Part shown: positions 9,464-17,861 of the stretch, in pieces
Numbering within the stretch: the stretch's first letter is position 1
Layout of the letters: each line of letters starts with the position of its first letter
Source of the DNA: JAFGMR01 sp964632755
GTDB taxonomy: Archaea > Halobacteriota > Methanosarcinia > Methanotrichales > Methanotrichaceae
Direction: 5' to 3'
Assembly (NCBI GenBank): GCA_964632755.1
Contig: CAZWDT010000001.1
Span: 60,673-124,672, forward strand
DNA: 64,000 bases
Made by a program: the position numbers and the translations under genes
Notes under the pieces: model-generated
The model's input: the letters and a program-made list of their open reading frames with translations, nothing else
Told to the model about the DNA's origin: nothing
Databases searched by the model: none

Positions 9464-9506
9464 CAACGGTTTGAAAGACGGACAATCTTCGTCTTTCATG
9501 CCGTTG
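9464..9506. terminator. Two-tier stem-loop after the GT-C gene
   Basis: CAACGG (9464-9469) pairs with CCGTTG (9501-9506), and GAAAGACG (9473-9480) pairs with CGTCTTTC (9490-9497). The two helices are separated by a symmetric 3x3 internal loop and closed by a 9-base loop. It starts 39 bases after the stop codon at 9425. No U-run follows, so it may be an RNA-stabilising end or other structured element rather than a classical terminator. Confidence 0.4.
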
Positions 9507-9632
9507 AAATAGTAAGATACTTAAGTGACCTGCGTCTAATTCGGGACGGAAGTTGAATAGATTCGATAGGCTGAACGGGTCTGATCTTCGTGAAGGGAGG
9601 ATCATCGAATAGCGCTGAAAAATAAGAGATAA

Positions 9633-9646
9633 TATTTATAAATTTT
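9633..9646 (+). promoter_or_regulatory. TATA-box candidate for the methyltransferase gene
   Basis: ATTTATAAATTTTA is centred about 30 bases before the TTG start at 9670, in an otherwise mixed-composition gap. Confidence 0.4.
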
Positions 9647-9669
9647 ATGATGCCTAGGGGAGATGATAC

Positions 9670-10596
9670 TTGAGGAGATTATTGAGCTCGGTAAAAGCTA
9701 AATTAAAACCAGCTTCAAGACCGTCGTCTGGGATGATTGTAGGCGATTCCGCTAGTAAATCGATTTCAAGCGAAAAAGACGAGCATATGGCCGGGCAAAG
9801 CCAAATTCAGGTCCGAAGCCTCGTCCTCGATCAGTACGTTAAGTCTGCCCCAAATCCCCAGAACGCGATTGACATCTTTAAGGGAGAATGGGCTTCAAAA
9901 TTCCCTGAACCATTTGCATACCTGAATGCGGGATCAAGTCAGCTCTTTGAAGATGCGCGTATATCATGGGCCGCAGAGTCGCTTGGTGGGATGAAAGGCA
10001 AAAAGATATTGGAGCTCGGCCCACTGGAAGGCGGACACACTTACATGCTTGAGCGCCTGGGAGCGGCTTCAATTCTTTCGATCGAGGCGAATACCCGCGC
10101 GTATCTGAAGTGCTTGATCGCCAAGGAGATTCTGGGGCTAAAAAGAACGCATTTCCTTGTTGGCGATTTTATCGAGTACCTTAAAGGCAACCATACGGAG
10201 TTCGACGTCGCGATCGCTTCAGGCGTGCTCTATCATATGAAGAATCCCGTCGAACTGATCGCTCTGCTTGCCAAGGTTACGGATAAGATGTTCATCTGGA
10301 CACATTACTATGACCAAACGCTTATATCTAAAAATCCCTTAATCCCAGAGAATAAATTTGGCAGCACGACGATTGAGTTTGATGGTTTTCGGTATGAGCT
10401 GCACAGATACGAATACGATAAAGCTCTCGATTCGATGGGCTTTTGCGGCGGAAGCGACGCATTCAGCAACTGGATGACCCGCGAGGGTATATTAACCTGC
10501 GTCGAGCACTTTGGATTCGACGATATTCAAGTGGGCTTTGATCACCCACAACATCCCAACGGACCGGCCTTTGCTTTATCGGCGATCCGCCGATGA
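9670..10596 (+). CDS. Class I SAM-dependent methyltransferase
   Basis: 308 residues from a TTG start (GGGGAGAT at 9657-9664 is the likely ribosome binding site). After a basic, flexible N-terminus of about 60 residues the Rossmann domain shows KKILELGPLEGGHTYMLERLG (motif I) with a glycine-rich loop, then SIEAN, and DVAIASGVLYHMKNPVELI (motif IV/post-IV). This type is frequent in polysaccharide loci, where it methylates sugars or nucleotide-sugar intermediates. It stands alone between the GT-C gene and the giant fusion gene, 28 bases upstream of the latter, probably in one transcript. Substrate unknown. Confidence 0.75.
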   Translation: MRRLLSSVKAKLKPASRPSSGMIVGDSASKSISSEKDEHMAGQSQIQVRSLVLDQYVKSAPNPQNAIDIFKGEWASKFPEPFAYLNAGSSQLFEDARISWAAESLGGMKGKKILELGPLEGGHTYMLERLGAASILSIEANTRAYLKCLIAKEILGLKRTHFLVGDFIEYLKGNHTEFDVAIASGVLYHMKNPVELIALLAKVTDKMFIWTHYYDQTLISKNPLIPENKFGSTTIEFDGFRYELHRYEYDKALDSMGFCGGSDAFSNWMTREGILTCVEHFGFDDIQVGFDHPQHPNGPAFALSAIRR

Positions 10597-10624
10597 AAAT
10601 GCCTTATTGAGCTGAGGGAGATAG

Positions 10625-13600
10625 ATGGGCATTGATATGAAAACCGTCATAAATATCCAGGAGGGGCACGAGAAAGAGATGGCCGAAAAATTGAGATCCA
10701 AAAGGTATGAACCGCCTCTAATAAACCTAACAAATAAAAACAACAGTTGGACACTGACCGCCGAGCTTACTGGAAGCAATAACTTAATACTGGAAGTAGG
10801 AACCTCCACCGGATATTTAACTAAGATACTAAGGGATATGGGAAATCACGTCATTGGCGTCGAGATCGACGAAGAGGCTGCCAGCATTGCCGAAGAGTAC
10901 TGCGATCTGATGATAACAGGGGACGTCGAAGCCATTGACCTGGACGAATACCTCGGGCCATCTTCTATCGACGTTGCAATCCTGGGGGACGTTCTCGAGC
11001 ACCTCAAGAGCCCAGCAGATATGTTGGAGAAAGTCCGAGAATATCTTAAGCCGGATGGGTGCATCGTGGTCTCCATCCCAAACGTCTGCCATGGGGACGT
11101 CCTCCTGAGCTTGTTGAAGGGCGATTTCAGATACACCCCCGTTGGCCTTCTGGACCAGACCCACTTGAGGTTCTTCGGGTTTAAAAACGTCGTGGACCTT
11201 CTCACCGATGGCGACTACTCCATAACCGACGTCCATACCACGCGAATTCCCGTGGGGAGTACGGAGCTTGGAAGGGATTTGGGGGAGGTTCCAAGAGAGC
11301 TATTTAAGTTCATCGAGGCGCTCCCCAACTCTGACGTCTACCAGTTCGTCTTGAGGGCTAAGCCCAGCAAAAACCCGATGAATGAGCCGGTCCCAGAGGC
11401 GGATTTAAAAGAGATCTTCAATCGGACGGTAGAGGACCTGCTGAATGAGCATGAAACGCACAAGAAACGCGAAATCGCCGAAATTTGCGCGGAACATAAG
11501 GAGGCGTTAGAGTTAATCAGAGCCTTGAACCGGGATGTATCCGAGCGAGACGGCAAGATCAACGAGATGGACCGCGAGCTGCAGAAGGCCCAAGGAAGGA
11601 TAAATGAGCTGAATCAGACGGCGTTCGAGCGAGACGGCAGGATCTACGAGATAGACGGCGAGCTGCAGAAGGCCCAAGGAAGGATAAAAGAACTGAACCT
11701 GACGGCGTCCGAGCGAGACGGCAGGATCTACGAGATGGACCGCGAGCTGCAGAAGGCCCAAGGAAGGATAAATGAACTGAACCAGACGGTATCCGAGCGG
11801 GACGGCAGGATCTACGAGATAGACGGCGAGCTGCAGAAGGCCCAAGGAAGGATAAAAGAACTGAACCTGACGGCGTCCGAGCGAGACGGCAGGATCTACG
11901 AGATGGACCGCGAGCTGCAGAAGGCCCAAGGAAGGATTAATGAGCTGAATCAGACGGCGTTCGAGCGGGACGGCAGGATCTACGAGATGGACCGCGAGCT
12001 GCAGAAGGCCCAAGAAAGGATAAATGAGCTGAACCTGACGGCATCCGAGCGAGACGGCAGGATCTACGAGCTTAAAAACCTGCTCAGGCAGTCTGAGAGC
12101 CAAGCCCAGAGGCTGGAAAAAGAGATCTCCGAGATGCGACGAAGCATGCTGTGGCAACTTTTAATGAGATATCACAGCGGATTTGTGGAGCGAGGAATGC
12201 CGCTTGGCACGAGGCGGCGAAGGTACTATGATCTAGGGCTGGAAGGCGGCAGGATCCTGATGAACGAGGGCATCAGAAGCTTTTCTTTCAGGATCAAGGG
12301 GAAACTGTCGTCAAAGATACCTTTCTTGAAGGATGACCTGAACGTCCCTCTCTTCGAAACAAATAAGTTGAACACTTCGAGCTGCATCCCCCTATCCCTG
12401 GAAGAAGGCCTATCCGGCGAGTTCGCGTTTCCCGCAGAGGGAATAAACGATATAAGGATATTCACGGCAACATACAGGAGAACAAACGCGGATCTGACCT
12501 TGAACCTGAAAATCTCCCCGGATGGACCTGTTATAAGAAAGGCCAAAGTAAAAGGCCACGCGATTAAAGATAATGATTATACCTCATTCAAGTTTAAGCC
12601 CATAAAGAAGATACCGAATGGGACCGTTCTCTTCGACCTTAAATCCAACGGCGAACCTCATGCCGCCGTCTGGTTTGATCCCAAAGCGAAGTACTGCGAC
12701 TTGAGGCTCTACAGATCTGAAAAGCTGATCGATGGAGAGATATATCTCCAGGCATTCTCAAGCTCGAACCTGAAGGACAGATATCACCTCTGGCGCCTTA
12801 AGAATGAGCCCTCCCATAAGGAGCTTGATAAGCTTAGAAAAGCGGCTCTATCGTTAAAATATAAGCCAAAAATCAGCATCATAACGCCTGTCTGGAATAC
12901 CGATGAGAGGTGGCTGAGGCTGGCCATCGAATCCGCCTCGAGCCAGATATACGAGAACTGGGAGCTTTGCATCGCAGATGGGAGATCCGAAAAACCTCAT
13001 GTAAAGAAGGTCATCGAGGAGTACGCAAAGGCCGATCCGAGGATCAAGGTCAAGTTCCTATCGGAAAATAGGGGTATAGCCGGAAACTCCAACGAAGCGT
13101 TGTCTTTGGCCACCGGGGAGTTCGTGGCGTTTTTAGATCACGACGACGAGTTTGCTCCTTTCGCCTTATATGAAGTCGTTAAGCTGCTGAACGAAAACCC
13201 AGAGCTGGATTACATTTACTCTGATGAGGATAAGATTGACGAAACGGGGAAGAGACTGGACCCCTTCTTTAAGCCGGATTGGTCCCCGGACATGTTCCTG
13301 TCATGCAACTATCTCTGTCATCTTTCCGTGATCAGAAAGAGCGTTGTAGACGATGTGGGGGGATTTAGACGCGGATATGATGGATCTCAGGATTACGACC
13401 TGTTCCTGAGGGTTATTGAGCAAATCGACAATGATAGAATTGCACATATTTCAAAAATACTCTATCATTGGAGGATAATACCAGAATCTGCGGCGTCTTC
13501 TTGTCAGGCAAAGCCCTATGCTTACATCGCAGGGAAAAAAGCGTTGAAAGATGCAATGGAGAGGAGAGGGATCGATATTGATGGTGTTTTTTCAGGCCTC

Positions 13601-14494
13601 GCAGATGGAGTATATAGAGTTAAATACAAGATATCGGATGAGAACCCTAAGGTGACGATCGTCATCCCAACAAAAGATAAAGTTGAAGTTCTAAAAACCT
13701 GCGTCAATTCCATCATCAACAATACAGAATACCATAACTATGAAATTATAATAGTGGATAATCGAAGCGAAGAAGAGGTCACACATAAGTATTATGCTGA
13801 TCTTGAGAAAAATGTGAAAATTAAAATCTTAAATTATGAACATCCATTTAATTATTCTTCAATAAATAACTATGCAGTCTCAAAAGCGAATTCGGAATAT
13901 ATATTGTTCTTGAATAACGATATAGAAGTCATGAGTTCAGAATGGCTTTCTGCAATGCTCGAGCATATTCAAAGAGATGGAGTCGGCGCTGTTGGAGCTA
14001 AGCTGTTATATCCCAACGACACCATTCAGCACGCCGGGGTTGTTACGGGCATCATCGGCAACCCCCCGATCGCAGGCCATGCCCATAGGCATTTTCCAAG
14101 ATGCCACCCTGGATACTTTACACGAATTCAGATAATACAAAACTCTGGTGCGGTTACCGCCGCATGTATGATGACAAGGAAATCCATATTCGAAAAAGTG
14201 GGAGGCCTCGACGAGAAAAATCTGGCCGTTGCGTTCAACGACATAGATTACTGCTTAGAACTGAGAAAAAACGGATATTTAATAGTCTACACGCCTTATG
14301 CAGAGATGTATCACCATGAGTCGTTGAGCAGGGGACATGAAGATACCCCAGAGAAGCAACAAAGATTCTTGCGAGAGGTCGCTTTCATGAGGGAGAAATG
14401 GGGCGATCTGCTGGACAATGACCCGTATTATAATCCGAATCTATCACGAGATAAAGAGGATTTTTCGATCTCAACTTATAAATTATATGGATGA
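10625..14494 (+). CDS. Giant fusion: SAM methyltransferase, coiled coil, beta-sandwich, two GT2 domains
   Basis: 1289 residues in one frame. Residues about 50-215 are a class I methyltransferase (LILEVGTSTGYLTKIL, DVAILGDVLEHLKSP). Residues about 270-520 are a long coiled coil that includes six 28-residue repeats. Residues about 520-560 carry the basic linker (RYHSG, GTRRRRYYDLGL) often found in long rhamnan-type glycosyltransferases. Residues about 590-725 are a beta-rich domain resembling the tail of the upstream GT-C protein. The first GT2 domain begins near 747 (KISIITPVWN, then FLDHDDEF and YSDEDKID). The second begins near 1007 (VTIVIPTKDK, then FLNNDIEV). It is probably a cytoplasmic, membrane-associated polymerising or capping enzyme: two transferases for alternating linkages and a methyltransferase that may end the chain. 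That role is inference. Confidence 0.85.
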   Translation: MGIDMKTVINIQEGHEKEMAEKLRSKRYEPPLINLTNKNNSWTLTAELTGSNNLILEVGTSTGYLTKILRDMGNHVIGVEIDEEAASIAEEYCDLMITGDVEAIDLDEYLGPSSIDVAILGDVLEHLKSPADMLEKVREYLKPDGCIVVSIPNVCHGDVLLSLLKGDFRYTPVGLLDQTHLRFFGFKNVVDLLTDGDYSITDVHTTRIPVGSTELGRDLGEVPRELFKFIEALPNSDVYQFVLRAKPSKNPMNEPVPEADLKEIFNRTVEDLLNEHETHKKREIAEICAEHKEALELIRALNRDVSERDGKINEMDRELQKAQGRINELNQTAFERDGRIYEIDGELQKAQGRIKELNLTASERDGRIYEMDRELQKAQGRINELNQTVSERDGRIYEIDGELQKAQGRIKELNLTASERDGRIYEMDRELQKAQGRINELNQTAFERDGRIYEMDRELQKAQERINELNLTASERDGRIYELKNLLRQSESQAQRLEKEISEMRRSMLWQLLMRYHSGFVERGMPLGTRRRRYYDLGLEGGRILMNEGIRSFSFRIKGKLSSKIPFLKDDLNVPLFETNKLNTSSCIPLSLEEGLSGEFAFPAEGINDIRIFTATYRRTNADLTLNLKISPDGPVIRKAKVKGHAIKDNDYTSFKFKPIKKIPNGTVLFDLKSNGEPHAAVWFDPKAKYCDLRLYRSEKLIDGEIYLQAFSSSNLKDRYHLWRLKNEPSHKELDKLRKAALSLKYKPKISIITPVWNTDERWLRLAIESASSQIYENWELCIADGRSEKPHVKKVIEEYAKADPRIKVKFLSENRGIAGNSNEALSLATGEFVAFLDHDDEFAPFALYEVVKLLNENPELDYIYSDEDKIDETGKRLDPFFKPDWSPDMFLSCNYLCHLSVIRKSVVDDVGGFRRGYDGSQDYDLFLRVIEQIDNDRIAHISKILYHWRIIPESAASSCQAKPYAYIAGKKALKDAMERRGIDIDGVFSGLADGVYRVKYKISDENPKVTIVIPTKDKVEVLKTCVNSIINNTEYHNYEIIIVDNRSEEEVTHKYYADLEKNVKIKILNYEHPFNYSSINNYAVSKANSEYILFLNNDIEVMSSEWLSAMLEHIQRDGVGAVGAKLLYPNDTIQHAGVVTGIIGNPPIAGHAHRHFPRCHPGYFTRIQIIQNSGAVTAACMMTRKSIFEKVGGLDEKNLAVAFNDIDYCLELRKNGYLIVYTPYAEMYHHESLSRGHEDTPEKQQRFLREVAFMREKWGDLLDNDPYYNPNLSRDKEDFSISTYKLYG
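11543..12046 (+). repeat. Six 84-bp in-frame tandem repeats encoding 28-residue coiled-coil units
   Basis: Six consecutive units of exactly 84 bp start at 11543, 11627, 11711, 11795, 11879 and 11963; a partial seventh starts at 12047. Each encodes ERDGRIYE, ELQKAQGRI and ELNxTA with small changes. 28 residues equal four heptads, so copy-number change keeps the coiled-coil register. Units 2 and 4 differ by about one base, and units 2-3 resemble units 4-5, pointing to a recent 168-bp duplication on top of the older 84-bp array. Confidence 0.95.
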
Positions 14495-14534
14495 TTTAAA
14501 TATTGATATGTTATTTTGGAAATTAAACACTTGC

Positions 14535-15221
14535 CTACTTATGTCTTAATACAAATACGACCTCGATCTCATTTGCGAATGCGCATTGTATCTCAAATTT
14601 AAAATTAAGATTTCTATTTATAAATATAATCAAATCAAATAATTCTAATTGTGTCCACACATGATAATGGATACTATAACCCATATTCATCAAATAATTT
14701 ACGCGCACCTCTGCATCGGCATCATCTTTAATTTTGTCGATATATTTTACCCAATCTTCAAAATGCGACCTTTTAGACCAATTCGGACTTTCTGCATAAT
14801 CCTTCAAAAGATGTTCAATAGGTGTTATAGGACGATCGCAATCGAAAGTATATCTCTTATCTGGAATCGCCAGATAAAGTATCCCATCAGTCCTAAGAAT
14901 CCTCAACATATTCTCAATTGCTTTAATTGGATCTTGGCAGTGTTCTAGGAAGTGGTTCGCTATGACAAAATCTTGTGTCGAATTTCTGATAGTTCCAAGA
15001 ACTTCGCCATCATCAATTATATCAACATTTACCAGATTAAATTCACCTAACTCGGGGTATTGTTTTCTGAGATCATCCACACACATCCTATCAACGAATT
15101 TCACCTTCGCCGATTTGGGAACATTTAACGGATTGTGCAGGGCACCTATTTCAATTCCATCTCCGATAATATAAGTCTTAGCTATTAATTCCCGATTTAG
15201 GATAGCCTGTCCACCCATCAT
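14535..15221 (-). CDS. SAM-dependent methyltransferase of a polysaccharide locus
   Basis: 228 residues. The N-terminal GDGIEIGALHNPLNVP and VKFVDR pattern and the later DFVIANHFLEHCQDPIKAIENM are typical of a methyltransferase family common in O-antigen and cell-wall clusters. It is AT-rich compared with the downstream ABC transporter genes. Its start overlaps the stop of the ABC ATPase gene by 4 bases, so it is the last gene of the long minus-strand operon. Methylation of the exported glycan is likely but unproven. Confidence 0.75.
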   Translation of the reverse strand: MMGGQAILNRELIAKTYIIGDGIEIGALHNPLNVPKSAKVKFVDRMCVDDLRKQYPELGEFNLVNVDIIDDGEVLGTIRNSTQDFVIANHFLEHCQDPIKAIENMLRILRTDGILYLAIPDKRYTFDCDRPITPIEHLLKDYAESPNWSKRSHFEDWVKYIDKIKDDADAEVRVNYLMNMGYSIHYHVWTQLELFDLIIFINRNLNFKFEIQCAFANEIEVVFVLRHK

Positions 15222-16048
15222 ATCTCTCTTTTACTATTCCTATAATCTAATAGCTTCATATACTCCTCAACCGCCCTTTCAGCCTCACCCATCAGCACAA
15301 CCTGCCCTTCATCCAGAAGCAAGCATCTATCGCATAAATTCTTTACCGTCCCGAGGGCGTGAGAGACGAAGACAATCGTCTTCCCGGCCCGGCGGATCTC
15401 CTCGATCTTCTTCGCGCACTTCTTCTGGAAGGCCTCATCCCCCACCGAGAGGACCTCGTCCACCAGGAGTACGTCCGGGTCGGTCTGGATAGCCGTCGAG
15501 AAGGCGAGCTTTACGTACATACCGGAGGAGAAGTTCTTCAGCTTCATGTTCTCAAAGCGCTTCAGCTCTGAGAACTCCAGGATCTCCTCGCGCTTTCCCT
15601 CGATCTCCCGCCGGGTGAGACCCATTATGGCGCCGTAGAGGCGTATGTTCTCAACGGCGGACAGCTCTGGATGGAAACCGACGCCCAGCTCCAGGAAGGG
15701 CGCGATCTTCCCCTCGATCTTCACCCTTCCCGCCTCCGGATATAGGACTCCCGCCAGGATCTTGAGGAGGGTGCTCTTTCCGCAGCCGTTTGGGCCTATC
15801 ACCCCGAAAGTCTCCCCCCGGCCGACCGAGAAGCTGACGTCCTTCAACGCCCAGAACTCCTCGTAAGAATAGCGTCCGCCCTTGACCACTCCCACCAGGT
15901 GGTCGTAGAAGGTGGCCTTCTTTTCATGGGGGATCCGAAACCTCTTCGAGAGGCCCTCCACCAGGATGGCCTCGTCCCTGCCGCGAGCGCCGTTTGCTAG
16001 CTCGTCGATCAGCTTGATCTCGGATAGCTTGATGGAGGAGAGTTTCAT
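15218..16048 (-). CDS. Polysaccharide ABC exporter ATPase (Wzt/TagH type)
   Basis: 276 residues. Walker A GPNGCGKSTLLK, signature FSSGMYVKLAFS, Walker B VLLVDEVLSVGDEAF and the switch His in FVSHALGTV are all present. The AILVEGLSKRFRIPHEKK start and the FYDHLVG insertion are typical of the polysaccharide/polyol export branch. It lacks the C-terminal carbohydrate-binding domain of long Wzt proteins, so chain-end recognition is not expected from this subunit. It lies 5 bases downstream of the permease gene. Confidence 0.92.
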   Translation of the reverse strand: MKLSSIKLSEIKLIDELANGARGRDEAILVEGLSKRFRIPHEKKATFYDHLVGVVKGGRYSYEEFWALKDVSFSVGRGETFGVIGPNGCGKSTLLKILAGVLYPEAGRVKIEGKIAPFLELGVGFHPELSAVENIRLYGAIMGLTRREIEGKREEILEFSELKRFENMKLKNFSSGMYVKLAFSTAIQTDPDVLLVDEVLSVGDEAFQKKCAKKIEEIRRAGKTIVFVSHALGTVKNLCDRCLLLDEGQVVLMGEAERAVEEYMKLLDYRNSKREI

Positions 16049-16053
16049 TCTGA

Positions 16054-16815
16054 TCAGATCTCCTCTGCAAAATTCCGCTCAAGACGCCTGAAGACAAGAG
16101 TCCCTACGAGGAGCATCAGTCCACCAGCCACAAAAGTGAAGACCATCTCCGCTGCCGAAGGCGCCTCCGAATAAAGCAAAGATTCACGATACATCCCTAG
16201 AATGATGGTTATCGGATTCATCATATAATAGCTCAGATACTTTTCCGGGACGATCGATATCGGGTAGACTATCGGCGAGAGGAAGAAGCCCGCCTGCAAA
16301 AGGACGTCCCATATCTGATTGAGATCCCTGTAGTAGACGTAGAGAGCTGCCAAGATCAGGCTGATGCCGTAGACCAGAAGCAAGTTAATCAAGTGTATAA
16401 TAGGAAAAAATGCTAAGTTGATGCTCAGATCCATGCCAAAGAAGAGGAGCAATGGGATGAGCACCATGAACTCCAGGATCGAGCTTATGAAGCTGGAGAG
16501 GACGCTGCTCAAGACCAGAACTTCTCGAGGCACATACACCTTGGTGACGAGGCTCGGCCTTCCGACGATGGAGGTCATGGAGGACATGGTGGCATTAGCA
16601 AAAAATCGCCAGCTTATTATACCAATCAGCAGATAGAGCGCGAAGTTTTTATCCTCAAACCTGAAGACGTTGCTGAAGACGAAGTAGAGGACCAGCATCA
16701 TCAAGAGCGGATTTAGGAGAGACCAAGCGAATCCCAGGACCGAGCTCTGATACTTCACCTTGAGATCGCTTACGGTCAATATCCTTATCAGTTCCCTGTA
16801 CTCTATTGCCCACAT
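16054..16815 (-). CDS. Polysaccharide ABC exporter permease (Wzm/TagG type)
   Basis: 253 residues with six hydrophobic segments of the ABC-2 family. The N-terminal YRELIRILTVSDLKVKYQSS is the usual amphipathic interface region, and the C-terminal YMMNPITIILGMYRESLLY segment is the conserved ABC-2 export motif. With the ATPase next door it forms the transporter that moves a lipid-linked glycan across the membrane. It is tightly spaced (1 base) after the GT2 gene in the minus-strand operon. Confidence 0.92.
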   Translation of the reverse strand: MWAIEYRELIRILTVSDLKVKYQSSVLGFAWSLLNPLLMMLVLYFVFSNVFRFEDKNFALYLLIGIISWRFFANATMSSMTSIVGRPSLVTKVYVPREVLVLSSVLSSFISSILEFMVLIPLLLFFGMDLSINLAFFPIIHLINLLLVYGISLILAALYVYYRDLNQIWDVLLQAGFFLSPIVYPISIVPEKYLSYYMMNPITIILGMYRESLLYSEAPSAAEMVFTFVAGGLMLLVGTLVFRRLERNFAEEI

Positions 16816-16816
16816 T

Positions 16817-17821
16817 TTAAGGCTCCCTGATCTCGCTCCACGTCCTTATATGTTTGCTTATCTCCCTCTCGGAAACCCTGCGCAAAACCTCTTTGCGCTT
16901 TCTAAGCATCAAAGGAACGCCCCTTGCTGCATCAATCTTGGATCTGAGTATTGTCCTGCACTGCCCTCGAAGCGCGTAGTAAGGGATGACCGCGAGGTTG
17001 CGGCCCACGATCCAGGGAAGAGACGAGATTAAAAGCCTCGTCGGAAAATCCTTGATCGGATACCAGACGATGTTCCTGTTTCCATAATAGACGGATAGAT
17101 CCGACCCAAATCCCGCAGTTCCGCCATGAATGTGGTGCACCTTCGCGCTTGGAACGTAGAGGCATCTCCATCCGGCGAGCCTCGCCCGAAAGGCGAGGTC
17201 GACGTCCTCCATGTACATGAAGAAATCCTCATCAAAAAGGCCGATCTCGTTCAGCATCTCCCTTCGGTACAAACCGGACCCAGCCGACGGGCCGAAGACC
17301 TCATCGACCCCGTCGTACTGCCCCACGTCCTCCTCGGCCATCCCCCTATCCCAGGCAGCGCCGCTCCTGGACAGACAAATCCCCGTGGAGTTTATCCTTC
17401 CATCGCAAAAGAGCATCTTGGAGGCGCACATCCCCACCGTCCCGTCAGAATCCATCGCATCAGCCAGATTCTTGATCAAATTTCTGTCCGCTCTGGTGTC
17501 GTTATTCAGAGTTAGAATGAGTTCTCCCCCGGCATGCCTGATGCCGGAGTTGACGCCACCTGCAAATCCCAAGTTCTCTTCATTTTTGACGATCCTGATC
17601 TCCGGAAACCTCTCCGCCACGTATTCCGCGCTTCCGTCAGAGGATCCGTTGTCGACCAGAATTATCTCGAAATTCCCATAGGTCTGGACCGATAGCGAGG
17701 AGAGGCATCCATCCAGGTAACGCCTCCCGTTGTAGTTAGGGATCACCACGCTGATCATACATGGACGAATCTCACGACGATCCTTCCCCGACCACCCCTC
17801 CATTTCATCCTTCAGCCTCAC
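16817..17821 (-). CDS. Family 2 glycosyltransferase, rhamnosyltransferase-like
   Basis: 334 residues from the first start. The GT-A domain begins at residue 22 (MISVVIPNYNGRRYLDGC), so ATG at 17758 or 17803 may be the true start. It has LVDNGSSDGSAEYV, LNNDTRAD (metal site) and FFMYMEDVDLAFRARLAGW, the pattern of bacterial and archaeal rhamnosyl/galactofuranosyl transferases. There is a short hydrophobic stretch near residue 260. The position directly beside the ABC exporter and the rml genes fits transfer of rhamnose, but the donor is not certain. Confidence 0.85.
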   Translation of the reverse strand: MRLKDEMEGWSGKDRREIRPCMISVVIPNYNGRRYLDGCLSSLSVQTYGNFEIILVDNGSSDGSAEYVAERFPEIRIVKNEENLGFAGGVNSGIRHAGGELILTLNNDTRADRNLIKNLADAMDSDGTVGMCASKMLFCDGRINSTGICLSRSGAAWDRGMAEEDVGQYDGVDEVFGPSAGSGLYRREMLNEIGLFDEDFFMYMEDVDLAFRARLAGWRCLYVPSAKVHHIHGGTAGFGSDLSVYYGNRNIVWYPIKDFPTRLLISSLPWIVGRNLAVIPYYALRGQCRTILRSKIDAARGVPLMLRKRKEVLRRVSEREISKHIRTWSEIREP

Positions 17822-17861
17822 AAAGCCCCAATGAGATGGTCCTGATTTTTGAAAGTTAATA

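Noticed and set aside
11543..12046. Regular repeats considered as a CRISPR array
   Set aside because: Units are contiguous, protein-coding and without unique spacers.
11513..12157. A repetitive minus-strand open frame
   Set aside because: It is the mirror of the 84-bp coiled-coil repeats of the glycosyltransferase fusion.
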